DNA of 64,000 bases from Geomonas edaphica (GTDB lineage Bacteria; Desulfobacterota; Desulfuromonadia; Geobacterales; Geobacteraceae). The stretch is taken from positions 1,080,546-1,144,545 of the forward strand of contig NZ_SSYB01000004.1 of NCBI RefSeq assembly GCF_004917075.1, read 5' to 3'. Numbering within the stretch: the stretch's first letter is position 1; each line of letters begins with the position of its first letter. The notes beneath the pieces were generated by a model. That model saw only the letters and a program-made list of their open reading frames with translations. It was not told the origin of the DNA and searched no databases. The position numbers and the translations under genes are program-made. Below, piece after piece: positions 25,469-33,839 of this stretch.

Positions 25469-25590
25469 TGCGGCTGTTTTGGTGCAGCAGCCGGAATGTG
25501 GTATGCTGTTAGGCGGCGCGATGCTGTAAGAGAAGGCCGCGCCTTGCTGTGAGATACCTAAAACACCCTGCTGAGTAAATGGAGGACAAT

Positions 25591-26502
25591 ATGCGAAGAT
25601 TGCGTCATTGCTTCATAGTACTGGGCTTGCTGTTCTGTCTGTCCACTACCGCAACAGCCTCGGTCAGCGTTGGCATAGGGATCGGGCTTCCCAACGTGAG
25701 CATCGGGATCAATCTCGGTGGCTACCCCGACCTGCGCCCTATACCTGGATATCCCGTCTATTATGCCCCCAACGTCCCTGGCAACTACTTCTTTTATGAC
25801 GGCATGTACTGGTCCTTCTGGAACGATAACTGGTACGTGAGCTCCTGGTACAACGGGCCATGGGCTCTCGTCGATCCTTACGTGGTACCGGTCTACATCC
25901 TGCGCGTTCCGGTGCGGTACTATGTTGAACCGCCGGTCTACTTCAGGTCCTGGGCGCCCAACTACCCGCCTCGCTGGGGACAGCACTGGGGACGCGGGTG
26001 GGAAGACCGTCGCCACGGCTGGGACCGCTGGGACAGAAGCCGCACGCCGGGCAGGGCGCCGCTTCCCACCTACCAGCGCCGCTATACCGGTGATCGCTAT
26101 CCTTCTTCTTACGAACAGCAGCAAAGGGTGCGTCGTGACAGTTACCGTTACCAGCCGAAGAACAACGTGGTACGGCAACATCTGAGGGAGGCGGAAAAAC
26201 GTCCGTCGGGTCCGCCGGTACGCCAGGAGCGTCCCGAGATGAGAGGACCGGGTGCAATGCCGCCGGCCCAGATGCAGCGCGGCCCCGAACGCGAGCGGCA
26301 GGCACCGATGCAGCACGAACCGAGGATGCAGCCTCCTGCCCAGCATGCGCCGAAGGCCATGGAGCCTCCAAGGGGGCATGAGCCTCGCATGGAGCAGCGC
26401 ATGGAACCGCGCCAGGAAAGGATGCAGGAGAGGATGGAAAGAGGTGGCGGCCCCGAGAGGGGCGGCGGCCAGGGCAGAGGTCGCGGCCAGGATAAGGATT
26501 AG
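25591..26502 (+). CDS. Secreted Tyr/Trp-rich then Arg/Pro/Gln/Met-rich protein, unknown
   Basis: The ATG at 25591 follows GGAGGACAAT and encodes about 303 residues with a signal peptide (residues 1-24, ending TATAS). Residues 25-60 are Gly/Ile/Val rich (VGIGIGLPNVSIGINLGG). Residues 60-150 are dense in Tyr, Trp and Pro (YFFYDGMYWSFWNDNWYVSS), a pattern in small bacterial envelope proteins with YXWGP-like repeats. The last 110 residues are low complexity, full of Arg, Pro, Gln, Met and Glu, ending RGRGQDKD. The second half is probably disordered. No function can be given. An in-frame ATG at 25579 is less well placed. Confidence 0.82.
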   Translation: MRRLRHCFIVLGLLFCLSTTATASVSVGIGIGLPNVSIGINLGGYPDLRPIPGYPVYYAPNVPGNYFFYDGMYWSFWNDNWYVSSWYNGPWALVDPYVVPVYILRVPVRYYVEPPVYFRSWAPNYPPRWGQHWGRGWEDRRHGWDRWDRSRTPGRAPLPTYQRRYTGDRYPSSYEQQQRVRRDSYRYQPKNNVVRQHLREAEKRPSGPPVRQERPEMRGPGAMPPAQMQRGPERERQAPMQHEPRMQPPAQHAPKAMEPPRGHEPRMEQRMEPRQERMQERMERGGGPERGGGQGRGRGQDKD

Positions 26503-26537
26503 GTACGCGGCCGCTAGCGCGGTAATCCATTAGCACG

Positions 26538-26580
26538 AAGGGCCCCTCCCCGGCATCTGGCGAGGGGCCCTTTACTTTGT
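26538..26580 (+). terminator. Terminator after the Tyr/Trp-rich gene
   Basis: AAGGGCCCCTC pairs with GAGGGGCCCTT over 11 bp with a CCCGGCATCTGGC loop, followed by TACTTTGTTTTT. Confidence 0.93.
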
Positions 26581-26617
26581 TTTTGCGCAGAATTCAGGGA
26601 AACCTACAGTAACAGTG

Positions 26618-26688
26618 CCCACAAAGCATGGAACGCGAACCAGCGTTCCCCCCTTTGCGAAGGGGGGACAGGGGGGATTTGCCTTAGG
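26618..26688. repeat. Solo arm of the palindromic element
   Basis: ACAAAGCATGGAACGCG, then GCGTTCCCCCCTTTGCGAAG, then GGGGGGATTTGCC match one arm of the elements at 18753 and 25198. No opposite arm follows; it ends at the stop codon of the HxlR gene. Confidence 0.85.
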
Positions 26689-27046
26689 GTGTGTTCGCCG
26701 CCTTAAGGTAGTTCGACCCCCAGTCGCACATCATCTCCAGAATCGGAAAGATGCTCTTTCCCTGCTCGGTCAGCGAGTACTCGACCTTGGGCGGTACTTG
26801 CGGATAGACCTTGCGGTGCACCAGTCCATCGCCCTCTAATTCGCGCAACTGCTGGGTGAGCATCTTCCTCGTCGTGTCCGCAAACTGCCGCTGCAGATCG
26901 GAAAAGCGCATGGTGTCCTGTGCGAGATGCCAGAGGATGGAGGCCTTCCATTTTCCACCGACGAGCGCCAGTGTCACGTCGATACCGCACTTGTATTCCT
27001 TGTCCCGCAATGTCATTACTTCGGCCGTCGACTGGCTTTGCTGCAT
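26684..27046 (-). CDS. HxlR-family transcriptional regulator
   Basis: This 120-residue winged-helix repressor starts at MQQSQ (27046) behind AAGGAGATGAC. It has KCGIDVTLALVGGKWKASIL, RFSDLQRQFADTTRKMLTQQLRELEGDGLVHRKVY and VEYSLTEQGKSI, the full HxlR (YodB/HypR) pattern. The conserved cysteine before the first helix is the residue that senses quinones or disulfide stress in YodB and HypR. It is divergent from a flavoprotein and a nitroreductase, the usual targets of this family, so I infer redox or electrophile control of that pair. Confidence 0.94.
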   Translation of the reverse strand: MQQSQSTAEVMTLRDKEYKCGIDVTLALVGGKWKASILWHLAQDTMRFSDLQRQFADTTRKMLTQQLRELEGDGLVHRKVYPQVPPKVEYSLTEQGKSIFPILEMMCDWGSNYLKAANTP

Positions 27047-27065
27047 GTCATCTCCTTCTGGTAAG

Positions 27066-27122
27066 GTTCCCTGTAGGGTACCGTGTTTCAAATAAGGTAC
27101 TACGTTTCGTAAAAGTACGTTA
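27066..27122. promoter_or_regulatory. Candidate HxlR operator cluster
   Basis: GTAC occurs at 27078, 27097 and 27115 in phased blocks (GGGTACCGTGTTT, AGGTACTACGTTT, AAGTACGTTA) 19 and 18 bases apart. TACT at 27098 and AGTA at 27114 form an inverted pair like HypR/YodB boxes. It lies in the shared upstream region of hxlR and the flavoprotein gene. Confidence 0.55.
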
Positions 27123-27216
27123 TTGACGGTCCGGCACCAATGGTCCTATATAGCCCAATTGCAAAAAAAAGAAAAGCGTCGGGTTGATTCAGAACTGCCT
27201 GGCGGGAGGAGACACA

Positions 27217-27852
27217 ATGAAGGTCGTGGCATTCAACGGCAGCCCCAACAAGGAAGGGAACACCTATCACGCCATCAAGCTGGTGGCCGAAGAGTTGGCC
27301 AAGGAGGGGATCGAGACCGAGATCGTGCATGTGGGAAACAAGGCGATCCGCGGCTGTATCGCCTGTTACCAGTGCTTGAAGAACCAGGACGAACGGTGCG
27401 CCATCAAGGACGACGAGGTGAACGAGTACGTCCAGAAGATGAAGGGTGCCGATGGCATCATCCTGGGGTCCCCGGTGCACTATTCAGGGGTCGGCGGGAC
27501 CTTGAAGTCGTTCATGGACCGCGCCTTCTTCGTGGCCGGCGTTAACGGCGGCCTGCTGCGCCATAAGGTGGGTGCTGCGGTGGTCGCGGTGCGCCGCTCC
27601 GGCGGAGTGACGACCTTCGACCAGCTGAACCACTTCCTGAACTACTCAGAGATGCTGCTCCCGACCTCCAACTACTGGAATGTGATCCACGGCAGGACCC
27701 CCGGCGAGGCCCTTCAGGACGGCGAAGGGGTGCAGATCATGCGCGTTCTCGCCAAGAACATGGCGTGGCTTCTCAAGCTGGTGGAAAACGGCAAAGGGGT
27801 GGTGCCTGAGCCGGAGCAGGAAACCAAGATCTTCACCAACTTCATCAGGTAA
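27217..27852 (+). CDS. Flavodoxin-family NAD(P)H-dependent oxidoreductase (FMN)
   Basis: This 211-residue flavoprotein starts at MKVVAFNGSPNKEGNT, the FMN phosphate loop, behind GGGAGGAGACACA. Other markers are GNKAIRGCIACYQC (a CxxCxxC segment common in iron-sulfur flavoprotein-like members), GSPVHYSGVGGTLKSFMDRAFF, and an AVRRSGGVTTFDQL region. It probably reduces quinones, nitro-compounds or flavins. The nitroreductase starts 18 bases downstream, so the two genes form an operon under the HxlR regulator. Confidence 0.9.
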   Translation: MKVVAFNGSPNKEGNTYHAIKLVAEELAKEGIETEIVHVGNKAIRGCIACYQCLKNQDERCAIKDDEVNEYVQKMKGADGIILGSPVHYSGVGGTLKSFMDRAFFVAGVNGGLLRHKVGAAVVAVRRSGGVTTFDQLNHFLNYSEMLLPTSNYWNVIHGRTPGEALQDGEGVQIMRVLAKNMAWLLKLVENGKGVVPEPEQETKIFTNFIR

Positions 27853-27869
27853 AGGGTTCGGAGGGAAGG

Positions 27870-28694
27870 ATGCTTCAATTCAAGATAGACAAGGATAAAT
27901 GCACCAGGTGCGGCCTGTGCGTTGCCGACTGTCCGGCGCACGTCATGGATACGGCCGATGGGTTTCCGCTGATCGCGGCGGAGAAGGAGGCGGGATGCTA
28001 CCGCTGCCAGCACTGCTTCGCGGTCTGTCCCACCGGCGCCGTATCGATCCTGGGGCTCGACCCGCAAGATAGCACGCCGCTTGAGGGGGACTGGCGGCCG
28101 GACCCGGCGAAGCTTGAGACCCTGATGAAAGGGCGCCGCTCGGTGCGTCGCTACAAGCAGGAGAACCTGGAGCCCGAACTTTTGCAGCGCCTGCTCGAGG
28201 TTGCATGGCATGCGCCCACCGGCGTCAACACCCGCCAGGTACGCTTTACGGTCATCGATGATCGGGAAAAGCTCGCCTCTTTCCGCGATGAGCTCATGGC
28301 CGGCATCGCGCGCCTGGTGCGTGAGGACGCGCTTCCCGAACAGCTCGCGTTCTTCGGCGATTTCGTGAAGCTCTGGGAGGAGCAGTGCGTGGACGTTCTT
28401 TTCCGCGGCGCACCGCACCTGCTGGTCGCGTCGGTCTCGGACAAGGCGGTCTCGCCGTTGCAGGACTGCATGATCGCGCTCAGCTACTTCGAGCTCTTCG
28501 CGCAGGCAAACGGCGTGGGTACCGTCTGGGACGGCCTCGCCAAGATCGCCATCAACGATCTCGTCCCCGAATCCCTGGCCCGCCTCGGCATCCCAGAGGA
28601 CCACACCGTCGGCTATTGCATGGCCTTCGGCAAGCCCGCCGTCCAATACGCGCGCACCGTCCAGCACCAGGGCGCCATGATCCACCGCGTCTGA
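27870..28694 (+). CDS. Nitroreductase with N-terminal 4Fe-4S ferredoxin domain
   Basis: This 274-residue fusion has ferredoxin motifs CTRCGLCVADCPAH (about residue 11) and CYRCQHCFAVCPTGA (about 45), then a nitroreductase domain from about 85: GRRSVRRYKQENL, HAPTGVNTRQVRFTVI and a conserved C-terminal GYCMAFGKP. The ferredoxin part suggests electrons come from reduced ferredoxin or the partner flavoprotein. Substrates may be nitroaromatics, quinones or enones. A terminator follows at once. Confidence 0.93.
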   Translation: MLQFKIDKDKCTRCGLCVADCPAHVMDTADGFPLIAAEKEAGCYRCQHCFAVCPTGAVSILGLDPQDSTPLEGDWRPDPAKLETLMKGRRSVRRYKQENLEPELLQRLLEVAWHAPTGVNTRQVRFTVIDDREKLASFRDELMAGIARLVREDALPEQLAFFGDFVKLWEEQCVDVLFRGAPHLLVASVSDKAVSPLQDCMIALSYFELFAQANGVGTVWDGLAKIAINDLVPESLARLGIPEDHTVGYCMAFGKPAVQYARTVQHQGAMIHRV

Positions 28695-28695
28695 T

Positions 28696-28738
28696 AAAAA
28701 AGGGGACCGGCTCTTTGTGTGCCGGTCCCCCTTCCTTA
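28696..28738. terminator. Terminator after the nitroreductase gene
   Basis: GGGGACCGGC pairs with GCCGGTCCCC over 10 bp around TCTTTGTGT, with an A-run before and CTTCCTT after. Confidence 0.92.
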
Positions 28739-28772
28739 CGTCCCTAGAAGCCCGCCGTTGAAGCGCAACTCC

Positions 28773-30332
28773 TTACCGCGCCGCTTGGCTCCCGTTGGCT
28801 ACCCCCATCAGCTTCGCCATGGTGTTGAGCGGTTCGCGCGAGACCAGATTTCCCTCGTGGTAGAAGGTCACCAACTGCAGGGTGCCCCCCTTGATCGCCT
28901 TGATAGCCACGTCGTCCGGCGTGAAGGTGGCGCGTCCGAGCGACTTCTTGGTCGGCCAATCGACCCCGCTGTAGCTCATGTACACGAGCTTTGAGCAGTA
29001 CACCCTCCCCTTGGACTCGACGTCGAAGTTGAAGTCGTACGGCTTCCCCACCTGGCGCAGCGCCTGGATCACAGTGTGGGCGCGGTCCTGGCGTGTGGCC
29101 GCGGTCTTGCGCAGGATACCGATGCTGTCGATGTTGAGGAAGTGCTGCATGGTGTTCATCTCGACCCCGGAGCGCAGCGCCTCGACCACCATGTGGCCGC
29201 TTTTTATCTGTTGCTGGTACGGCTTCACCACCGGATGTTCCCAGATTCCCAGTTCCCGCAACTCCTGCTCGGTGCCGGTCCACACCGCCGCATGCCCCCA
29301 GTAACCGGGAATCAGCTTGTCGGTGAGCCGGAAGGGGGTCTTCTCCAGGAGGATGTCTCCCGCCTGCAGGTTCTTCTGTACCTCGGCCCTTACCGCTTCC
29401 TTCCCGTACAGTTTGCCCTTTCGGGTCTCCACGAGCCCCACCGCGTTGCCGAAGACCATGCTGAACAGGCTGGTCCCTTCCCGCTCAAGACCTAGCACCG
29501 TGTCCGTGGTCACCGCGCCAAAGAAGCCGAGCTTCCTGCCGATCACGTAGAAGGGGGACCATTTCTTCACTATGTCGTAGGAGGGACTTTGCCTTATCAG
29601 GGTGGAGACGTAGTCCATGGCGAGGGTGTCCGAGGTGAAGGGGGACTTCCTCGTCTGCTTCTCGTAGAACTTGATTGCCTTGCGCACCCGCTGACGATTC
29701 GTGATCGAGTCGTAGTTCAGGGTGACCTTGGCAAGCTCGGCGCGCTGCACCGCATAACCGGGGTCGCGCTCGTTCAGGATGCGGCGCAGCTTCGCGTCCC
29801 CCTCGAAGAGCGAGACGGCGAGCAGGTAGTTGTCGTAGAGAACGAGGGCGGAGGAGAGGGAGAGCATGACCCCCTTGAGTCGACTCTCCTTTGTGACGCC
29901 GAGTTCCGCGAGCTCGCTGTCGCCGGCGTCGAGCCAGCACTCGTGCGCCTCTGCCAGGGCCAGGAGCTTCTCACGCAGCGCCATGTGCTGGATGATCCCC
30001 TGGTTGATGAGGGCGAGGTCGTCGCCTGAGAGCGGTTTGCCCTGCTCCATCCCCTGCTTGATGCGGATGCCGGTCTTGATGGTCTCCGCCCGCAGCGCGA
30101 GCGCTTCTTCCGCGAGGGTGCGGAACGCATTGAGCTCCCGCGTGAGCCCCTGCTCGACGCTCGCCTTGGTGCAGCCGTGCGCCTCGAGGAAGTGCCCGGT
30201 GCAGGTCTTGTCCGATTCCCCGCCGCACGCCCCTCTTTCGACGAGCTCTTTGAGTGTGTCGCCGGCCAGGACCGGCGGCGCGCAGGAGAGGGCGATGAAG
30301 AGCGAGAACAGGATGCAGAGACGAAGCCTCAT
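28773..30332 (-). CDS. Secreted YiiX-like permuted papain-fold hydrolase
   Basis: This 519-residue protein has a signal peptide (1-23, ending PPVLA). Residues 25-310 are mostly helical and unassigned. About 325-510 match the YiiX/YaeF (DUF830) permuted NlpC/P60 fold: AGDILLEKT, then PGYWGHAAVWTG with the catalytic His, then GRVYCSKLVYMSYSG with the catalytic Cys. Relatives cut amide or ester bonds in the envelope. The ATG follows AAGGAGGCCCCAC. Confidence 0.88.
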   Translation of the reverse strand: MRLRLCILFSLFIALSCAPPVLAGDTLKELVERGACGGESDKTCTGHFLEAHGCTKASVEQGLTRELNAFRTLAEEALALRAETIKTGIRIKQGMEQGKPLSGDDLALINQGIIQHMALREKLLALAEAHECWLDAGDSELAELGVTKESRLKGVMLSLSSALVLYDNYLLAVSLFEGDAKLRRILNERDPGYAVQRAELAKVTLNYDSITNRQRVRKAIKFYEKQTRKSPFTSDTLAMDYVSTLIRQSPSYDIVKKWSPFYVIGRKLGFFGAVTTDTVLGLEREGTSLFSMVFGNAVGLVETRKGKLYGKEAVRAEVQKNLQAGDILLEKTPFRLTDKLIPGYWGHAAVWTGTEQELRELGIWEHPVVKPYQQQIKSGHMVVEALRSGVEMNTMQHFLNIDSIGILRKTAATRQDRAHTVIQALRQVGKPYDFNFDVESKGRVYCSKLVYMSYSGVDWPTKKSLGRATFTPDDVAIKAIKGGTLQLVTFYHEGNLVSREPLNTMAKLMGVANGSQAAR

Positions 30333-30447
30333 GTGGGGCCTCCTTGTACGATTGTTTGAATTTTCCCTCTCCCGCCGGGCCTTTACCCACCTTGGGGATG
30401 GTGACCGCAGGCGCGGAAAAGATACCGGTAACGCATCTAAATGACAA

Positions 30448-33400
30448 CTAATTTGTTGCCGCCAGCGCGATCTCCTTCAGCCCTTTCAGGTCCAGCTTTC
30501 CCGTTCCGAGGATGGGAAGGCTTTCCACTTCGATGAACCCGTCGCGCCCGGGCTTCCAGAGGTTGGGGAGCTCGCTCTCGGATAGGTGCCGTGAGAGTGC
30601 CGCAGCATCGGTCGCGCCGCGGGTATAGACCACCACCAGCCGCTCTCCCTTTTTCTCGTCGGGGACCGCGGTTACCGCGAGGATCCCGCTCTGCCCGAGC
30701 CGGGCGTGCAGTTCGTCCTCGATCACGCCGTGGGGCACCATCTCGCCGGCGATCTTGCTGAAGCGGGAGATGCGGTCCGTGATCCTGACAAAGCCGTCGT
30801 CATCCATGACGCCTAGGTCTCCGGTGACGTACCAGCCGTCGCGCACCACCTCGTCGGTCAACTCCTCTCGTCCCAGGTAGCCGAGCATCACGTTCGGACC
30901 CTTCACCTGGAGCATCCCGGCCTTCCCGGGCTTCAATACCGCTCCGCTTTCCGGGTCGACCACGCGGATGGCGACGCCCGGGATTGGGTGCCCTACGCTC
31001 CCCTCCTTGGCCCCGTGCTGCTTCACCCCATCGATCTCCACGTCCGGAAGGCTCAGGGTGATAACTGGGGAGAGTTCCGTGGCGCCGTACCCCTCCATTG
31101 GGCGGATGCCGAACTTCTCCTCGAAGCTGTCCGCCACCTTGCTCTTCAGTTTTTCCGCGCCAGTGATCACGAGGCGCAGCGTGGCGAAGTCCTCGCGCTT
31201 CGCGCGGCGCAGGCAGGCGAGGAGGAAGGTGGGAGTCGCGAGGAGGAGCGTGGAGCGGTGTTCGCGCACCACTTGGGCGATTCTCTCCCCCTCCATCGGG
31301 TTCGCGTGGTAGGCGGAGGAAAAGCCGCTCGTGAGCGGGAACCAGAGCGTCGCGGTGAAGCCCAGGGAATGGAAGAAGGGGAGGGCCGAGCAGATGTTGT
31401 CGTTCAGATCGACCTTGAACACCATGCGCAGCGCCTCGATGTTCGACATGATGTTGTGATGGCTGAGCATCACCCCCTTCGGCTCGCCGGTGCTCCCCGA
31501 GGAGAAGATCACCGTTGCGCTTTGGTCGGCGTGGAACCCCTTCGCGCGGCACAGGAGGGGGGCGGGATAGAGCCTCGCCTTGAGAAGGGCGGCGAGCTTT
31601 TCACGGCCGGAGATGGCGGGGACGATGTCCTCCAGGAAGATCATGTCGTCAAGCCGCGGCAGGGTCGGGACCCTTTCCAGGAAGGCGCGCGAGGTGACGA
31701 TGGTGCGGATGCCGCACTGCTCCACGGCGGAGGAAAGTGAAACCTCGGAGGCGGTGTAGTTGAGGTTCACAGTGACCCGTCCCAGCATGGAGAGGGCGAG
31801 GTTCGCGAGTACGCCCCCGGCGGACGGCGGCAGCAAAAGTCCCACGTGTTCCGCATCGTCGATCATCCCGTCGAGCTTTCCGGCGAGGGCGACAGCGGAG
31901 GTCAGGGTGCGGCCGTAGCTGAGGTGCTTTCCGGAGGTATCGGCGATGGCGCGGCGTCCCCAGTAACGGCGTGCGGTGCGGATGAAGTACTCCGGCAGCG
32001 GCCGGCGCTGCTCCTTTCTGGAGGCGAAGTAGTCGCAGGAAAGCTCGGCCACCTTCTGGCGCACCTCGACGGCGAGGCTCGTCGCGGGCATCGGGTCCCC
32101 GAAGAGGATGGTGACCGGGTAGGGGGAGAGTGCCGGGAGCCGGGAGAGGAGTTTCCCGTGAGCGTAGGAGAGGATGCTTCCCCATGCCCCGCCGATGTAC
32201 ACCGGGATGATCGGGTGGCCGCTGTCCTTCACTATGCGCTCGAAGCCGCCGCGGAACTCGCCCAGCATGCCGGTCCTCGTCAGCGCCCCCTCGGCGAAGA
32301 TGCAGACCATGTACCCCTCGTCGAGCGCCACGCGCGCCCTCCTGATGAACTCGAGCATCTCCCTTTTGCCGTCCGTCGAGGAAACCGGGATCACCCCCAT
32401 GAGACGGAACAGGCCACGCAGAAGCGGCGTGTTGTAGATGCTCCGCTCCATGACGAAGCGGATGCGGCGCTGGCAGGTGGCGGTGAGCAAGAGGGCGTCG
32501 GCCCAGGTGACGTGGTTCGGGATCAAAAGCGCCGGCCCTTCCACCGGGAGGTTTTCGAGCCCTTTGATGCGCAGGCGGTAGAAGACCCGCATGGTGACGA
32601 GGGCTACGAAGCGGATCAGGAAGTCCGGGAGAATCCGGAAGGAGATAAGCGTCAGGATCAGGGTCAGCGCGCCGACGGCGCTGAAGCCCTGCGCGGCGGT
32701 GAGTCCCATCGGGCCGCTGAAGAGCCAGGTGAGCCCGGATGCTGCGAGGATGCCGACCCAGTTGATGAAGGAGGAAGCGGCCAGCACTTCGCCGCGGATG
32801 GCGGCGTCGGCCCGCAGTTGTATGAAGGTCTGGAGCGGCAGGCTGAAGACCCCCGCCGAGATACCGAAACAGACGATGACGATGAGGCTCGCGGCGAGGT
32901 TGCCGGGGAGTACATGCAGGAGGACCGGGGCGAGGGTGAGCCCGGCGGCGCCAAGCGGAACGATGCCGAACTCCACGTCGCGGCCGGAGAGCTTGGCGGC
33001 TATGAGCGAGCCCGCGCCGATGCCGAGTGCTGCGGCGAGGAACAAGTAGCCGCTTTGCGCCTCGGAGAGCCCGAGCCTTTCCATGCCGTAGCCGATCAGG
33101 TTCAGTTGAGCGAAGGCGCCGATGAACATGAACCAGGCGAGCCCGATGATGGCGAGCATGAGGTGGCGGTCACGGGAGATGCCGCGGACTGTGTGCAGGA
33201 TGCCAGTGGGGAGCAGGGCCACAGGACGGGCCGCGTCGCCGGGAGTGCTTTCCCCGATCATCCTTGCGCAGGCAAGCCCGGCACAGGCGACGGCGAGGCT
33301 GAAGAGCGAGGCGATCCAGAAGGTTCCTTCCGCTGCCTGGGCGAGTCCGGAGGCAAGGCCGGTGCCGACGATGATGGCGAGGAAGGTGCAGGATTCCATC

Positions 33401-33822
33401 AGGCCGTTCACCCGGGAGAGTTCATCCTTTCGGGCCAGTTCGGGAACGATGCTGTACTTCGCCGGTGCGAAGAAGGCGCTGTGGCCCGCCATGAGGAATA
33501 CGACCAGGTAGAGGAGATGTTCCTGTCTTGAGGCGAAGGCGGCGACGGCCAAGAGGGTGACCGCCACCTCGAAGAGCTTCACGTTCACGATGAGCCTCGA
33601 CTTCGCCAGGCGGTCGGCGAGGCATCCGGCCGGCGCGGAAAAGAGGAGGAAGGGTATGACGAATGCGGCGCCGACCGAGGCGGTGATCATCCCGGCGTGG
33701 GCGCGTCCCCGGCTACCGATCAGGAAGAAGATGATCAAGAGCTTCAGGATGTTGTCGTTCAGCGCCCCGAGGAACTGGGTGGCGTTCAACCAGGCGAAGG
33801 ATTTGGATGAGGCAGTGGTCAT
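30448..33822 (-). CDS. MFS (LplT-like) / PlsC acyltransferase / acyl-ACP synthetase fusion
   Basis: The 1,124-residue protein joins three parts. Residues 1-400 are an MFS lysophospholipid flippase-like transporter. About 415-610 is a PlsC acyltransferase with NHVTWADA (HX4D) and EGALTRTG. About 640-1124 is an AMP-forming acyl synthetase with VIFSSGSTGEPKGV, EGYGATELSP, WYVTGDLGVMDDDGF and terminal GTGKLDL. In E. coli LplT and Aas are separate and recycle lysophosphatidylethanolamine; fusions of all three occur in other bacteria. It starts 18 bases after the amidohydrolase stop, so they are co-transcribed. Confidence 0.95.
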   Translation of the reverse strand: MTTASSKSFAWLNATQFLGALNDNILKLLIIFFLIGSRGRAHAGMITASVGAAFVIPFLLFSAPAGCLADRLAKSRLIVNVKLFEVAVTLLAVAAFASRQEHLLYLVVFLMAGHSAFFAPAKYSIVPELARKDELSRVNGLMESCTFLAIIVGTGLASGLAQAAEGTFWIASLFSLAVACAGLACARMIGESTPGDAARPVALLPTGILHTVRGISRDRHLMLAIIGLAWFMFIGAFAQLNLIGYGMERLGLSEAQSGYLFLAAALGIGAGSLIAAKLSGRDVEFGIVPLGAAGLTLAPVLLHVLPGNLAASLIVIVCFGISAGVFSLPLQTFIQLRADAAIRGEVLAASSFINWVGILAASGLTWLFSGPMGLTAAQGFSAVGALTLILTLISFRILPDFLIRFVALVTMRVFYRLRIKGLENLPVEGPALLIPNHVTWADALLLTATCQRRIRFVMERSIYNTPLLRGLFRLMGVIPVSSTDGKREMLEFIRRARVALDEGYMVCIFAEGALTRTGMLGEFRGGFERIVKDSGHPIIPVYIGGAWGSILSYAHGKLLSRLPALSPYPVTILFGDPMPATSLAVEVRQKVAELSCDYFASRKEQRRPLPEYFIRTARRYWGRRAIADTSGKHLSYGRTLTSAVALAGKLDGMIDDAEHVGLLLPPSAGGVLANLALSMLGRVTVNLNYTASEVSLSSAVEQCGIRTIVTSRAFLERVPTLPRLDDMIFLEDIVPAISGREKLAALLKARLYPAPLLCRAKGFHADQSATVIFSSGSTGEPKGVMLSHHNIMSNIEALRMVFKVDLNDNICSALPFFHSLGFTATLWFPLTSGFSSAYHANPMEGERIAQVVREHRSTLLLATPTFLLACLRRAKREDFATLRLVITGAEKLKSKVADSFEEKFGIRPMEGYGATELSPVITLSLPDVEIDGVKQHGAKEGSVGHPIPGVAIRVVDPESGAVLKPGKAGMLQVKGPNVMLGYLGREELTDEVVRDGWYVTGDLGVMDDDGFVRITDRISRFSKIAGEMVPHGVIEDELHARLGQSGILAVTAVPDEKKGERLVVVYTRGATDAAALSRHLSESELPNLWKPGRDGFIEVESLPILGTGKLDLKGLKEIALAATN

Positions 33823-33839
33823 GGCGGTGCTCCAGGTGA

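Noticed and set aside
31846-33531. 561-codon plus-strand frame opposite the MFS/PlsC/synthetase fusion
   Set aside because: Shadow frame with acidic repetitive composition; the minus-strand protein has all family motifs.
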